Assembly: GCA_910583855.1 (NCBI GenBank)
Contig: CAJTYL010000008.1
Location: 1-64,000, forward strand
Direction: 5' to 3'
From: an uncultured Christensenella sp.
GTDB taxonomy: Bacteria > Bacillota > Clostridia > Christensenellales > Borkfalkiaceae
Length of the DNA: 64,000 bases
Below, piece after piece: positions 36,401 through 49,000 of the stretch. The translations under genes and the position numbers were made by a program. A model generated the notes under the pieces. It did not search any database, was not told the DNA's origin, and saw only the letters and a program-made list of their open reading frames with translations. Positions within the stretch are counted from its first letter, which is position 1. Each line of letters begins with the position of its first letter.

Positions 36401-37019
36401 TACCGCCTAACATATTGAACGTGCCGCCGGAAACATAGACGCCGCCGCCGTCGTTTGATATGTTGCCGGTAATTTTACCGCTGCTTAATGTTAACATTCC
36501 TCCGCCGTCCACATAAATACCGCCGCCTTCGTATCGCGTGTTGCCGCCGGTTATTGCGCCTTCACCGACAGCATCGGTAATTTCAAGCGTACCGCGATTA
36601 ACGTAGATAACACCGCCGCTTTCTACCATATTTTTAAGTCCGCGGTCTATAATGTGACCGTTTAGGTCAAGGACAATATCTGCGCCCTCGGGAACGAGAA
36701 TTCTTCCGTAGCTGAAGCCCGTGCCCGTACCGAACGAAGTAGAACTGCCGTTTGCGGGCGCCGTCCAATCGTCTTCAAGGGTGAAGGTGACTTGTTTGCC
36801 GGTATCTATACTTTCTTGAACCGCAGTATTCCAAGCCGCCGCGATTTGTTCAGCCGTCATCGAACGAGCGGAAACCTCGGTATTTGTTTCTGCCGCAGCG
36901 ATAACCACTCCGTTATCCGCCTTTGAGCAGATTTCCGAAACGGCTACTGCGGAACCGCACGATAGCGCCGCGGCAAGGGCTAAAATTATACCGACTTTGC
37001 CTTTATTTGCTTTTTTCAT
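30408..37019 (-). CDS. large secreted beta-helix/MBG-repeat surface protein (2203 residues)
   Basis: A secreted protein with an N-terminal signal (KVGIILALAAALSCGSAVAV). Residues ~50-130 form a cap module (AAAWNTAVQESI ... DWTAP ... LVPEGADIVLDLNG). Residues ~140-470 form right-handed beta-helix repeats of ~22-26 residues (GGGIYV..GGTFNMSGG.I.GN). Residues ~530-2070 are tandem MBG-like Ig domains of ~85 residues (YDGK.HAP.A, W.YNGE). The last ~125 residues are Pro/Gly/Asp/Glu-rich and end EDGTDPDENA, with no LPXTG, membrane helix or SLH domain. Anchoring is therefore unexplained. Its ribosome-binding leader GTGAGGTATAAATTATG nearly copies that of the giant gene upstream, 76 bp away, and the two are probably co-transcribed. 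Probably an adhesin or matrix protein; function inferred from architecture only. Confidence 0.85.
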   Translation of the reverse strand: MKKANKGKVGIILALAAALSCGSAVAVSEICSKADNGVVIAAAETNTEVSARSMTAEQIAAAWNTAVQESIDTGKQVTFTLEDDWTAPANGSSTSFGTGTGFSYGRILVPEGADIVLDLNGHIIDRGLKNMVESGGVIYVNRGTLEITDAVGEGAITGGNTRYEGGGIYVDGGGMLTLSSGKITGNISNDGGGVYVSGGTFNMLGGTVSNSYGIYGGGIYIDSNSTFNMSGGDITGNSVEGGGSAIYACNNTVVTISDGTISGNTVDHDRGCIFISDNSVFTLNGGTISTNNDYVYILGGTFVMNGGMVSENSGGNVCIETDYVGQGQYHYATFTMNGGKIIGGSGGAGVSIDEESTFNLNGGEISGNTASGVSVTGNAILNLSGGVIFGNSNSAGDTSNLCLTSSALINITGRLPSSTHIGINGESAKTLTSGYTSSGNKIGREASYFISDNDDYVISNNGTEVTLVAASSSDERSTVDWSYVSHNASFGVIEEVEIGENVFEATATYTGGPFVFEAITNGTATATDESGRTVTNFVNVGKYYLNVKYQNAGNYVNPFFTFEILPADFGTADVTVKADPVVYTGSALSTSVKVFLSGTMLELNKDYTVSYENNVAAGEGTVVINAMGNYTGTYSGTFAIEKAKLGVRWGVTTLTYSGAAQGLTVYPEGLKGSDEVTLNVIYYDIDGNECQPVDIGKYKAVVSIEDDNYEFTMPYETYFFIEAKKVDVVWSNTEFVYNGEEQELTAYFVDSEGNEVELTVTAGDLTNAGKGTATAALPESGYENYVLTDNTVSVTYTIAQAEVEAGWSEYEFKYDGDAKEIEVTLNGLNDEDLSGDVTYTYYDADGNEVTPVDAGVYTVVIAYSNNNYKLVGKTEDTFVITKAELVVTLNEDFNGVYDGAGKSPLVSVEDEYGTALDYTVTYAKVDASGNVLENLGATLPVNAGKYVLTVEVDDANVDQASYKAEFEITAKTITVSWNFGDNAMEIDGVYTYLYNGTAQQPKATAEGMQLTVTGTGKSVGNGYKAVASIGNANYVLDGELEVTFNIIKSKVVSVLWYEYGATEPLEEGVTPSYEYISVFGQEDGARLSAYGVLTAADENIVWSSGEQSLIKLNVTYDKFSEGFWTEIGTYSAYASLSSADKAGYACYMPLGINDTLEFEVTNITHSASVAQILWVVVVDGKHVPAKDYKFIYNGEAQTPVAIRILSNSYDPYDPDEETFEFLTVGGAQTNAGTHYAYIIPEGNYEIKDEDSECKFVIAPLEVEIEWEGVNDDGEIVFTYNGEMQAPKANVVGDNELECEITVGGFVESGSYTAKAEVGNNFTVKGDNTIAFVIAQYKISTSDIAWEGEGAEERTGSDGAIYFVWQYDGATHIPTATLKIKLDEEGEEIEITLAVTGGASAGGTHYAYATLESSDPANTNFAMDVARIRFDIVQKSITVVWDDEENGEIVYTYDGEAHTPTAYYLDDKGERVELNVVGSGTDAGKYVAFITDDIDITNGATKVFTIKAQQLTAEWDRTELSYSGEERTPTVTFYSVETDEDGNPVAVTLKLGEDYTVSGYTNAGSYTSEITLINGNYELTDGATHAFTITKKSVTIIWYGVDGSEEDFAWNYDGEKHVPTFEASVSGLEIIIRGAETQVGTYTAVAILDNDNYTINNPECEFTIKGNAISIIWVGNEDGEFTWEYDGNEHAPEAYIALEDGSKGGKLNVVGIGIYAGEYTAKAILPANCSWSDGETGEHAFTISKKVVYGIIWTGVDGSDENFDWEYDGKYHAPQAQIRSTGEVLTVLGAAVNVSGKDAKYTATAVLANSENYEFAEGVESTIEFTIHARTVNVTWKGVDGSLTNFNWAHDGKVHAPTAVFTDVNGEEVSIPVIGGTASGGQHVAKLMDVFENYDFVEAKAEQPFSITEINASVEWTDGVEGEDGSITFTYEYNGKAHYPVATAKDGDNAEIALTYVIKDASGKATVIIDAGTYTVTVTPSDKNYKLTEGEVTVTVIVEPKKVEIQWGNKTLTENGAAQAPEAWFVDVTGQKIGLTVEGAGVEVNEYTATVTSEFANYELTGDKEVTFNIVKDTSTEYVWVWGEDGVGKWQAVNEETDPDAGDGSQTPEVPPVTPPTDPDAGDGEGGSNGGDETNPTDPPASGDGNGSAGGDGGSGEGEGSTPTEPETPTPGPADGDNTATDPNAGSKNDGEEDEDGTDPDENA

Positions 37020-37044
37020 AATTTATACCTCACTTTTTCCCCTA

Positions 37045-37066
37045 CCCTCCCGACGGTTCGGGAGGG
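37045..37066 (-). other. intercistronic hairpin between the two giant genes
   Basis: Perfect 9-bp GC-rich stem CCCTCCCGA/TCGGGAGGG with a 4-nt loop, in the 76-bp gap. No T-run follows, so it is more likely an RNA processing, stability or partial-attenuation element than a full terminator. Confidence 0.5.
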
Positions 37067-37095
37067 CGGAGAGAATTGTGTTTCCTTAAAAAGCC

Positions 37096-40000
37096 TTATA
37101 AATCACTTTCTGCAACGTCATCATAGAAGCCGTCGTCGTCAGAAGATTTTCTGCGTTTGACGAGTATGATTACGAGTGCAATGATGATTGCCGCCAAAAC
37201 TATCGCCGCAGCGATAATTAACCAAAGCTTCCAATCTTCTATGCTTGCGCCGACCGTTGTGCCGGGAACTTCACCCTCGTTAGCGGGTTCGTTAATGGAT
37301 ACCGAACGGAGCGCGTTTTCTTCCGAGATTGCGAAGTTTTCGCCCTCAACCGTAACGAGTAAGCTGTGTCCGCCCACTGCGGTGAAGTCGCCGTCAACCG
37401 TTACGGTAACTTTGACTTTTTCGCCGTTAACGGTGATTTCGTAAACACCGTCGGATACTTTGCAACCGTCGTCAAGCGTTATGCCCTCTACCTTGACTAC
37501 GGGCATATGAGCCGCGCCGTCATAGGTGTAGTTGAGGTTGCTTTCGTCGCCCCAATCGATATCGAGAACGTACTTGGTGATTTCGATAGCCACCGTGCGC
37601 GTGCTTGCCTTGTAGATGCTGTATCTTTGGTCTGCGTTTTCGTTAAGCGCGAAGATTACTTTGTAGTTGCCTACGGGAAGTCTGCCGCTTACTTCGTTGC
37701 CGTTTTCGTCAATGACTTTCGCCGTTACCCATTCAAGGAAGGTTTCCTTGGAAATTACGCGGTTAAGGTCTTCGTCGTAATTTGCATAGCCGCTTTCCAA
37801 AAGCGTCTTTGCAAAGTCTTCTGCGGTTTCGAAGCCGTAGGTTTCGGTTAAGGTCTTGCTGCCGTCAACCGTTACATAGAGGTAATATTCCGCGTAGCTT
37901 ACCTTGACAAGCAAGCGGCCGTAAAGCGTTTCGTGGTTGTCAACTCTTATCATAAAGTTGAACAAGTACTCGCCTTCTTCGGTCAAGCCTTCGGGGATAT
38001 CGCCCGTGTATTGGTCGCTATCGGGAGCGTGGTCGTTTTCGTCAACAAGCTTGAAGTAAGCAGTAACCGCCGCGTCTTGATAGCCCGCAAGCTTCAAGAA
38101 GTCCTTGGTGTTGGTTACAAAATCGCTTACATAGCCGTCCGTTGAACCGAGTACGCCGTACGCGTCGTAAACATAGCCGTCTTTCTCGTCGTAGTCGACG
38201 ATGATTTCCGCTTTTTCTACGACAAGTTCGCCGTCGCCCTCGTTTACAACTTTAAGCGAATAGTTATCGTTGAAGTCTTCTTCGTTCCAGCCGACGTTCA
38301 AAGCGTATACGCCGTTTGCAAGGTAGTTGCCGTCGTCGTAGCTGCCTTCGATGGTGAGCTTAATATTCAAGTCGTCGCCGTCTACGGGCTTATTGTCGCC
38401 GTAAGTCCAACCGTTGCCGAGGCCGAGAATTGCTTCAAGCTCGTCAAGGTTAACGTCGCCGTAAGTAAACTGCAAGTCTTTAACGTTTACGGTAATTTCA
38501 AGCTTGTTAATCTTGAATGCTGTACCGTAGTTTTCGAACGTGTAGTTGCCGTCCGCCTTGATTACGTTGCCGTTTGCGTCAACGATTACCGCGAAGTAGC
38601 TGCCCGCGTTTACAGCCTCGCCGTCGATTACGGAGTATTCGCCGCTCTCTTCGTCGTAGGTTGCAAGCTTAACGGTAAGCTCGTGCTTTCTGCCGGTTGA
38701 GTCGTAGTAGTAAGCTTCGGGCAAGTTCGCGTTGCCGTTGTATGTGAAGTCCGCACCGCTTTCGCCGTCGCCGACCCAAACAAGCGCGCCTTCCGCGGGA
38801 TTAACGGTAAGCTTACCGTTTACGCCCGTTACTTCGTAGTTGTTAAGATACTCGTTCAACCACGCCGCGTCGATATAAATTTTATATTCGCCGGGTACGG
38901 TGGTGTTGACGTACGCGCATCTGAACCACTGACTGATAACGTCTGCCAAAGCCGCCTTAACTTCGTCCGCTTCGTCCGCCAAAAGTCCTTCGAACGTTGC
39001 GAAGTCGGTGGTGAACTCGGGCGCGTCGGCGCCGTAGTCGAAGGTTTGGTCCTTCGCCGTTACTGTGAGCGCAACTTTGTTGATATTGAACTCGTATTCT
39101 GCGTTAACGAGCTTATAGTTGCCCGCCGCCGTGCCTTCGAGGCTGACTTTGATTACATATTCGCCCGCTTCGGTGACTTTTTCGCCGTCGCCCGCTACCT
39201 TTACGCCGTTCTTGGTGATTTCGTAAACAACGGTAAGTCCGTCCTTTTCGGAAGCCGAAACGGTTATTTCGGGCTTAGGCGCGTGCTTGTTGCGGTCGTA
39301 TGTTACGTCCTCCCAAGTGTATTTGACTTCGATTTCCTTTTGAGCGATTTCGAACTCGTAAGTCTTGGTTTCCTCGTCAAGCTCGTAGTTGGTTGTGTCA
39401 AGCGACGCCGTTGCTTGGTACTTCGTACCCGCGTTTGCGCTGTCGCCGTCTACGGTTACTTCAAGCTCTATTTTGTTGCCCGCAACGTCGGTGTAGTACG
39501 CCTTGGGTTGCTGCTTTTCGCCGTTGTAGACAAGGGGTGTTTCATCCCACTCGACTGCGACTTTCTTAGCCGTTACTATTACCGTCACCGTCTTCATATC
39601 TTCGGGAACGGTGTAATTTTCATCACGGCAAGTTACGGTTACTTTGTAGGTCCCGACTTCGGTGATGACCGAAACGGGTTCGCCCGCCGCGTTTGTAATT
39701 GTGACGTTGAATTCAAGGTCCTTAACGTTCGAAGTAGGCGTGGGCATTATTTCGCCGCCGCTGTATTCGTAAGTAAAGGTCAAGCCGTCTTCGGACACTT
39801 GCGCGTTCTCGTCGGTCCACTTGAAGCCGCTTTCGGCAAGGTCTTTTGCAAGCACCTTGTAGTTTTTGGTAAATTCTTCCGCGAAGTCGTAGTTAACAAA
39901 CGTATCCACTGCTTGCGCGGTGTGTTCGCCCACTTCTGCTAAACCGCCGCTTACTTCTACGGGGATTGCATTGCCGTCCTTATCGAGGAGAAGCTGCAAT

Positions 40001-43000
40001 TCGCCGTTTTCGTCCTTATAAGCAAGGTATGCGGTAGGAGCGATTGCCGTATCGTAGTCTACATAATCCCACTCGAAGTTTACGGTGTCGTTCTCTTCGT
40101 ATCCGCCTACGCCGTACCAAATTACATATACTGTCATAGGTTTGATAACGTAAGTTTTTGCCGAATCGTTCTCGTTTGCGAATTCGTAGTTACCGTCGCT
40201 TTGCATAAGCGTTAAGGTATGCGTACCCGCGTCGGTTTCGAAGCCCGTAACGGTAAGCTCTGCGCCGTTTTCGCCGTTCTCGTTTCTGATATAAGCCTTG
40301 GGGGTTATATCGTCGCCGTAAGTCCAAGTGTAAACGCCGTTCTCGTCAGCTTCCAATTCGCCGAAGTCCCAATTAACTTCTATGGTTGCTTTATTGATGT
40401 AATACTGCTGCGTTGCGCTTGCGCCGTCAGCCAAAACGTAGTCCTCGGACAACTCTGCCGTAGCAGTGTACGCTTTGTCGCGGGCATTCGTTTCCGCGCC
40501 GTAAACGGTAAGCTCTATATCGTTGCCGTCTTCGTCCTTGAAGCGCTGCACTTCGTTGTTTTCATCGGTGTACGCAAGGTAAGCCTTGGGGGCGTGCTTG
40601 CTTCCGTCGTAAGTCCAGAAGTAAATATCCTTTTCTTCGTCGTGCTTAGCGTCGCCGAAATCCCAATCAATTGTTACGGTTTGCGCAGTGATAACGTATT
40701 CCATATCGGCGCTGAACGCGAAGCTGTCCGTCACGTCAAGCTCGCCTATTTTCGCCGACTTGATATAAGCCGTTACCGTGTGCGTGCCTACGGTTGAGGT
40801 TACGCCCGTATAGCCTACTTCGAACGTAACTTCGACAGCGTCGCCGCCTTCGCCAATCGTGTAGCTTATCGTAAGCGTAGGTGCGTGCGGGTTACCGTCG
40901 AATAACCAGAAGTATCCGTCCTTTTCCGCGTCGTAACCCGTATCGGACCATTCGAAGTCGTCCTCGGTAATGGTTATCTTTTCGATGACGAACTCGCACG
41001 ATGCGTTTTCTTCCGCAACCGTATAGTTAGCGTTGATGAATTTGATTGTAACTTTGTAAACGCCCGCCTTAACGTAACCGGTCACAACGTAGTCCTCGCC
41101 CTCGGTGAGTTCTGCGCCGGTGAGAGTAACTTCGGGTTTCTGCTCGGAGCCGTTGAATGTGACATTCAAGTTGCTCCACTCTGCTTCGAGTTCCTTTGCG
41201 TTAATACTAAAGGTGCAAGAAGGTACGGATTCGATATCGACGTATGCAGAGTAGTTGCCCGCGTTGATTGCCGTACCGCCGATTACCGTTACGGTGAGGT
41301 AAACTTTGTCGCCGCTTTCGTCTAAGTAGTAAGCCTTGGGCGCTTGACCGTTCTCGTCGCCGTTATAGGTGAACACAAGACCCGTGTTGCCGCCCTTGCC
41401 GTCCTCGTAAACGTGACCGTCGTCGTCCTCCCAATAAACTTGACCTATCTTGACTTGAACGATTTCAAACGTTGTGGAAGCCGTTCCCGTAAGATAGAAG
41501 TTGTTGTGCGCCGTAAGGCTGCTGTTGAGAACCGCGTAAGCCGTGTGAACGCCGATTTCGGACGTTTTACCCGTTACAAGGAGTTCGAGAGTAATGAAGT
41601 CGAGAGTTATCTTCGCTGCGGGAGAGTGCTCTTTTCCGTCGTATACCCAATACCAACCGTTGTCTGCGTCGCCCGAAGCTCCCGCGCCGATGAAATCCCA
41701 AACGATTTTGCCGGCGTCTATTCCGAGCTTGGAAACGGTGTATCTTTGGGTTGCGCCGTCAACGATATTGAAGTTATCGCCGACTATTGCTTTTGCAAGG
41801 TAATCGCCCGCGTTTACGTTGCCCTCTACGGTAACGTTTACGGTAGTGAAGTCAAACTCGCCTTCGCCCGTTGCGTAAGCGTAAGGCGCTTGGGCTTTAC
41901 CGCTGTACACATAGGAGTACGTAGTGTTGCTGTCATACTGACCGTCTTGCCAATTAATAACCACATCGAGTTTCTTTATCTCGTATGCGCAAGCAAAGTC
42001 CTCTTCCTTAATATCATAGACGGAGGAAGGTTTTACCCTTGCCGTGTACTTGCCCGCATCTGCGCCGATGCTGTTTGCGTTGAGCGCAAGGATTTCGTAA
42101 TCGCCGTTTTCCCTAAGATATATAGGCGTAGGCGACTGAACGTTGCCGTTATACACGAAACCGCCGTCGGTGAGATATTGTTCAAGCGCAACGTATTCGT
42201 ATTCGTTTATAAACACTACCCACGTTACGTCGATAGGGGTCTTGAATCCGCCGACCGACTTAATGAAGAAGGTGAGCGATTCATATTCCGCTCCGTCTGC
42301 GAATTCGTAGTTTGCCGCGTCCGCCGTAGAAAGTCTTGCGTATGCGGTGTAGCCGATTTGCTCGTCTACTACCCATTCGCCTTCGTAGCTCTTGGAGTAG
42401 CTAACCACAAGTTCAAGCGTTCCGTTTGCAATCGCTACAAATCCGGGACCCTCTGCGCCGACTACTTTACCGAAGTCGAACTCTGCCGTGTCGCCCGTTT
42501 CGTATGAGTTCTTGAACGCATCGGTCCAAACTACGGAAGTTATCACAGCCTTTCTGACTTCGTAAACTTGCGAAGCGCTGCCGTCGATATAGAAGTTTGC
42601 GTTGAACGCGGTATTCGCAAGCTCAACCGCAGCCGTTGCGGAGTTAACGCCCGTAAGCGCCGTCTGCGCGTCGGTGCGCACGAGGTCGAGCGAGGAGATT
42701 ATAACGCCGTCTTTGTAAACGTCGCCGTTCAATTCAACCTTCGCTTCAACCGAGTGCTCTTCGCCGTCGTAATACCAGAAGTAAACGTCCTTATCTTGGT
42801 CGTAGTTGAAGTTCTTTCCGCCCGTCCAAGTTATGTTTACGCCAAGCTTTTCGATGGTGAAACGCTGCGTTGTGGTAGTTTCGTCAAGAATGAAGTTACC
42901 GTCGTTGTTGGTAAGCGTCAAACGCACAATGTATTTGCCCGCGTTGACGGGTTGTTGCTTGCTGTAAACGCCTATGTTGCCGTTTTCCGCAACCGGAGCG

Positions 43001-46000
43001 TATTCAACGGTGTACGCCTCGTTAAGCGCTTCGCCCGTGATAGGGTTGATTATGCTTGCAACGGGCGCTTTGCCTTGACCGTTGAACGTCCAAGCGTAGG
43101 TGCCGTCGTCGTTGCCTATCCAATCGACCGCAACGGTCTTTTGGGTTATAACGATTTGGCAAGTATAAGTTTTGTCAAGTACATAGTTGTAGCAGTTTGC
43201 GGGAAGTTTTACGGTTGCGGTGTAATAGCCGACTGCCGTAGGAGCTTCCGCAAGCTCCTTGCCCGAACGGGACGCGTAGGTGACGTAAGGTTCTACGGTG
43301 TCGCCCGTGATTACGCCGCTGAGCACAAAGTTCACGCCGTGCTTTTCGCTGTCGTATTCGAACGTGAATTCGTCGCCCTCGTTGCCGTCCTCGTCCGTCC
43401 ATACAAGCGAGAGGGTTATGCCGTTAATCTTATACTGTACGGAGGTGTTCGAAAGCACGATGTTTTTATCCGCCGTCTTTAACCCTACCGTCAATGTATA
43501 AGCGCCCGCATAGGACTGTGCCGCCGCGTAGCTTGAACCGCCGCTCCATGCATAGCCGTAAGAAAGGTCAACGCCCGCAAGCTCGTTGCTAACGCCGCCG
43601 AGTACCGCTACGGGTGCATGAACAAGCCCGTCGTAGTTCCAATAGTAACCGTCCGTCGCGTTACCGAGAGCGTCGCCGAAGTTCCACTCTACATCTATGT
43701 ATCGCGTTGTGATTGAGAAGTTCAATACGGGGTTCTCGTAAAGGTCCTCGTCAACCGTGAATTCGTAGTCGCCTACGTCCTTCATCGTTTCGGTGAATAC
43801 CTTAACGGGAACGTATCCGTCATCGTATACGCAAGCGCGGATATTGTAAGTTGCTCCCGTATAGATAAGGGTGTTTACCGTCAAATCGAACCAAGTTCTG
43901 CCTTCGTCCGTCGAGTACTGCCAATAAAGCGTTGCCGGCAATACCTCGAATGTGAGCGAAGGATTGATATATTCTTCGCTGTTAATAACGAACTTGTAAG
44001 AACCTATTCCTTTGAAATTCAACGCGTCGATAGCTTCGCCTGCGCCGTTGGTTGCCCAAGTGAATGCAACGGTGTTGAATTCGCTGTTAAGCGCGCGGAT
44101 AGCGTAGCTTTCACCCGCCTTGTATCTAAGCGAATAGTAAGGCGCGTCAATGCTTACCCAAGTTTTTCCGCCGTCCTTGCTGAGCTGCCAAATAAGAGAA
44201 GTTTGCGAATAGTCGTTATCCTTCAAAACCGCTTCGCCGTCTTCAAGTCCTACCATATAATCGGTATCGTCAGAGAAGAATACCGTTTCGGGACGAAGGT
44301 TGGGGTTGTAGGCGGTGTTCTTTTCCGCAAAGCCCAACGTGAATTTCTTTTTGGAGGGGTCTGCCATAGTTACGCCGAGCCAAGCAATCATACCGTTGAC
44401 GGCAAGCATACCCGTTACGGTAATAACTTGGTCTGCCGCGAGGTAAATATTGCTTTCCGCTCCGTTTGCGGTGTTGCCCGAAACTATGGGCGAGCCGCTT
44501 ACGTTTAAGGTTGCCCCCTCAACGTTAGAAACATAGATGCCGCCGCCATTCACCGCAGCCCTATTGCCGGTAATTTTACCGCCGCTAAGGTTCATTGTGG
44601 ATTTGGTGTAGATATACACGCCGCCGCCGTCGGATTCAGTAGAGTTGCCCGAAATTTCGCCGCCCGTCATGTTGAACACAACTTCGTTACCCGCTAAATA
44701 AACACCGCCGCCAAAACCGGCTGAGGTATTGTTCGAAATTTTTCCGCCGGTCAAAGTGATTGTACTTGCATAAGCGCGAAGACCGCCACCCGACTCTGTT
44801 GCGTTGTTATCGGTAATCTCGCCGCCGCTCATTTCAAACGTTCCGCCGTTAACATATACGCCGCCACCGTAGCTTGCTGTGTTAGCGCTGATAACACCGC
44901 CCGTAATTATGACCGTATTTGCTGCGGTATGAGAGTACACACCGCCGCCGAGAGTATCAGCCTTGTTTGCGGTAATTACACCGCCGTTCATGGTAAAGGA
45001 GCCGCCGTTGGCAAGCATAATACCCGCACCATCGCCGTTTTTAGTATTATCTGAAAGCTGAGTACCGTCGTAAACAGCGATATTACCACTTATTATGCCG
45101 TCGTTCATTTGAACAGTGCCGCCGTTGTTATAAATACCGCCGCCGTTTACTGCTTCATTGCCGCTGATTGCGCCGTCGTTGATAATTAACTCGCCGCCGT
45201 TTTCGACATGAACGCCGCCGCCGTTTACCGCAGTGTTGCCGCTGATTTCGCCGCCGCTTATTTCAGCTGTGCCGAAAACGCACATACCGCCGCCCTTGTT
45301 TGAATCGTTGCCGCTGATTTCGCCGCCGTTCATTTCAAACAAGCCGTATTCGGTAATTAAAGCACCGCCGCCGTTGACCGTTGCAGTATTGTTTGCAATC
45401 GTTCCGTCATTCAATATGAACGTACCGCTAGTAAGGTATATACCACCACCGGCAGAACCGTTGTTGCCCGTAATAGAGCCGCCGTTCATTGTAAAGACGC
45501 CGGAAGCCCCAATCACCACGCCCGCGCCGCTTGCTCCGATATTAGCATCGTTTGCGGTTCCGCCGATTGTGCCGCCCGTCATTTCAAACGTGCCGCCGTT
45601 AACATACACGCCGCCACCGCCGTTTGCGCCTACGCTGTTACCGGATATTTTACCGCCGGTCATTATAACTTTGCCATAATTGCAATAAACGCCGCCGCCC
45701 CATGTGCCGGTATTGTAACCAATAGTGCCACCCGTCATTTCAAACGTGCTGCCGTTAACATACACGCCCGCGCCGTTTACCGCAGTGTTGGCAAAGGTTG
45801 TAGCCGTGCCGCCGATGTAACCGCCTTTTGCGATAAACTCGCCGCCCGCCACATACGCGCCGCCGCCGTTTTCGCTTGCGGTGTTGTTGCGGATATAGCC
45901 GCCGCTTAACTTAACCGTACCGTTGCTGTAAACGCCCGCGCCGTTAGTTGCTTCGTTTGCGTAGCCCGTACCGCCGATTGCGCCGCCCGTCATATTTAAC

Positions 46001-49000
46001 GTGCCGCCTTCTTCAACGTAAACGCCCGCGCCCTCGTCGGCAGAGTTGCCGCGGATTGCGCCCTCCGCAAGTTCGAAGCGTGCTCCGCTTTCAACGTACA
46101 CGCCGCCGCCTTGGGTAGCTTCATTCTGTTGAATGTACGCAACTTCCATCTTGAACAAGCCGCCTTCTTCAATATGAACGCCGCCGCCTTGTTCGGATTT
46201 ACCGCCCGTAATAATACCCGTGGTACCGGAAATTTCCAGCGTGCCTTTAACGTAGAACACGCTGCCCGTTGCCGTTATGGTACTGAGGTTACGGTCGATT
46301 GAATAGTTATTGAGGTTTAATACGATGTACGCGCCCGAAGGAAGATAAAGCGCACCGTCATCGGTGAAGCCTACGCCCTCGCCGAACGAGCCGTTTTCTG
46401 CGCGCCAAGCTTCAGCCAAAACGAACGTTATGGGGTTGCCGTTATTGTCCAAGCTTGCTTGAACCGCAGCGTTCCATGCGTCTTTAAGGCTGACTTGAAG
46501 ATAAATTTCGCCGTTGACGATTGCAACCACGGTACCTAATACGTCGCCGAAGAAATATGCTTTTTCGGTTTCGCCGTTGCCGTTTGTCGTATAGTCTTCG
46601 GTAATTTTATCTTTACCCGTTAAACCTATGCTTGCTCCGTCGGTTAATTTTCCGACGATTTTGATTGTTTTACCGTTATATAAATAGAGGTTACTGTCGG
46701 AATCGTTTAGCTTATTGCCGCTGATTATGGGGTTGCCCTTTACCGAGAAAGTACCCGCATTGAGGTATACGCCGCCGCCGTTTACTGTTGCGGTATTGCC
46801 CGAAATAGAGCCCGAAGAAATGGTAACCGCACCGCCCGCAACGTACATACCGCCGCCGCGCGCAGACGTGTTCGTAAACGTATCCTCGCCGCCGATTGCG
46901 CCGCCCGACATCGTAAATACGCTGGTGCTGCCCGCAGCAACGTAGATTGCGCCGCCGTATTCAACTGCGCTGTTGCCGATAATTTCGCCGTCTTCGAGAT
47001 TGAACGTACCGCCGTTGACGTATACCGCGCCGCCGCTTGTCGATGCTTCGTTGTAAGCAAGCGAACCGTCAGCCATGGTAAACGCGCCGCTTGCAGTTAC
47101 ATAAACCGCGCCGCCGTAGTTAGCGGAGTTGTGCGTAAGCGCGCCTTTTTCCGATACGGTCAGCGCACTGCCCGCGCCGGTCACATACGCCGCGCCGCCG
47201 TTTGCCGAAGCAGTGTTATAAGTTAAGAACGCATCGCCCGAAACTTCTACCTTTGCACCGCCGTATATTGCAACTGCGCCGCCGGAAGTCGTTGCGGTAT
47301 TTTCCGATACCATTACAGAGCCGTTCAAGCTCAAATGCGCAAAGCTGCCCGTCAAGTACGCGCCGCCGCCGATTGTTGCGCCGTTTTCGCTAATCGACCC
47401 GCCCGAAATCTCTACGGTCGAAGTATCGGTGCTTCCGTCAATGCGAAGTCCGCCGCCGTATCTTGCGGAAGTATTTTTTGTTATTTTTGCCGTGCCGGAC
47501 ACGGTTAAATTACCGTTAACTACGAATAATCCGCCGCCGCCCGCTGTTTCGGTTGCATCGGTTGCACGGTTTTCGGAAATGTTACCGCCCGAAATTTCAA
47601 CCGTGCTTGCGTTAACGTACACGCCCGCACCGCTGCCCGCAGTATTTTCAACGATGTTACCGTCGGTCATTGCAAAGGTGCCGTTGCCGATATTGTATAC
47701 GCCGCCGCCCAAAGTTGCGGTGTTGTTGGAAAGTTTGCCGCCCGAAAGGGTAAACTCGCCGATACTGTATACGCCGCCGCCGTTTGCCGCGGTGTTAGTT
47801 ACGATTTCACCGTCGCTAACGATGAACTTATCGTTGTTGTATACGCCGCCGCCGTTATTTGTTGCGGTGTTGCCCGAAATGCTGCCGCCGTTTAATTCGA
47901 AGGTGCCGCTTAAATTATATACGCCACCGCCATAACCCGCTTCGTTGCCGCTTATTTCGCCGCCGGACATCGTATATTTGCCTTCTTCGAATAAGTATAC
48001 GCCGCCGCCGTTTTCCGCAGTGTTATTGTTAATTTTACCGCTAATAATGCGGGCTGTGCCCATATTAGCAACGCCGCCGCCGTTGGTTGCCGTGTTGTGG
48101 GAGATTTCGCCGCCGCTCATTTCGAACGTACCGGCCGTCCATACGCCCGCGCCACGGTTTGCCGTGTTGTAGCTGATTTCGCCGCCGGACATTTCAAAGA
48201 TACCGCCCGCTACCGCAGCAACGCCGCCGCCGTCGTATGTTGAAGTGTTTTTGTTGGCTTCGGAACCGCCTATTGTGCCGCCCGTCATTCTTAACGTTGC
48301 GCCGTCGGCAACGAATACGCCGCCCGCGCCGTTAGCTTGATTCCTACCGATTAAGCCCGCGGAAACGGTCATAGTACCGCCGGCAATGTACGCAGCGCCG
48401 CCACGGTTTGCCGTGTTATCGGTAATTTCGCCGCCCGCAACAGCCGCCGTACCGCCCGTCATATACAGTGCGCCGCCGTTTTCCGTTGCCGTGTTGTTTT
48501 TAATAGAACCGTCGGTAATTTTGAAGTTACCGCCCGTCATATACAGTGCGCCGCCGTTTGCAAACGTGCTACCGGATATTTCGCCGCCCGTCATGTTGAA
48601 CGTGCCGCCCGCCAAATATACGTTGCCGACTGCGTCGCTGTCTTCTTGGGGAATATTGGTCGAAATCACGCCGTCACCCGTAAGAGTGAACGTACCGCCG
48701 TCTACATAGACGCTTGCGGCCTTGCCGCTTGCAACGTTGGGCAAGTCGGTCCCTTCATACGACCCGCCGATAGCGCCGCCGGCAATTGTAAGCTGAGTAG
48801 CCGCGCCCGTCATATAGATGCCCGCGCCGTTTACGGCTTCGTTTGAAGCAACCAAACCGCTTTGCATTACAAGCCTACCGCCGGACATATACACGCCGCC
48901 GCCGTTTGTCGCAATATTGTATCCTATTACAGTAAGCTCGCCGCCATCTAAAGTTACCGCGCCGCCGGCAATGTACACGCCGCCGCCGTTTTCCGCAGTA

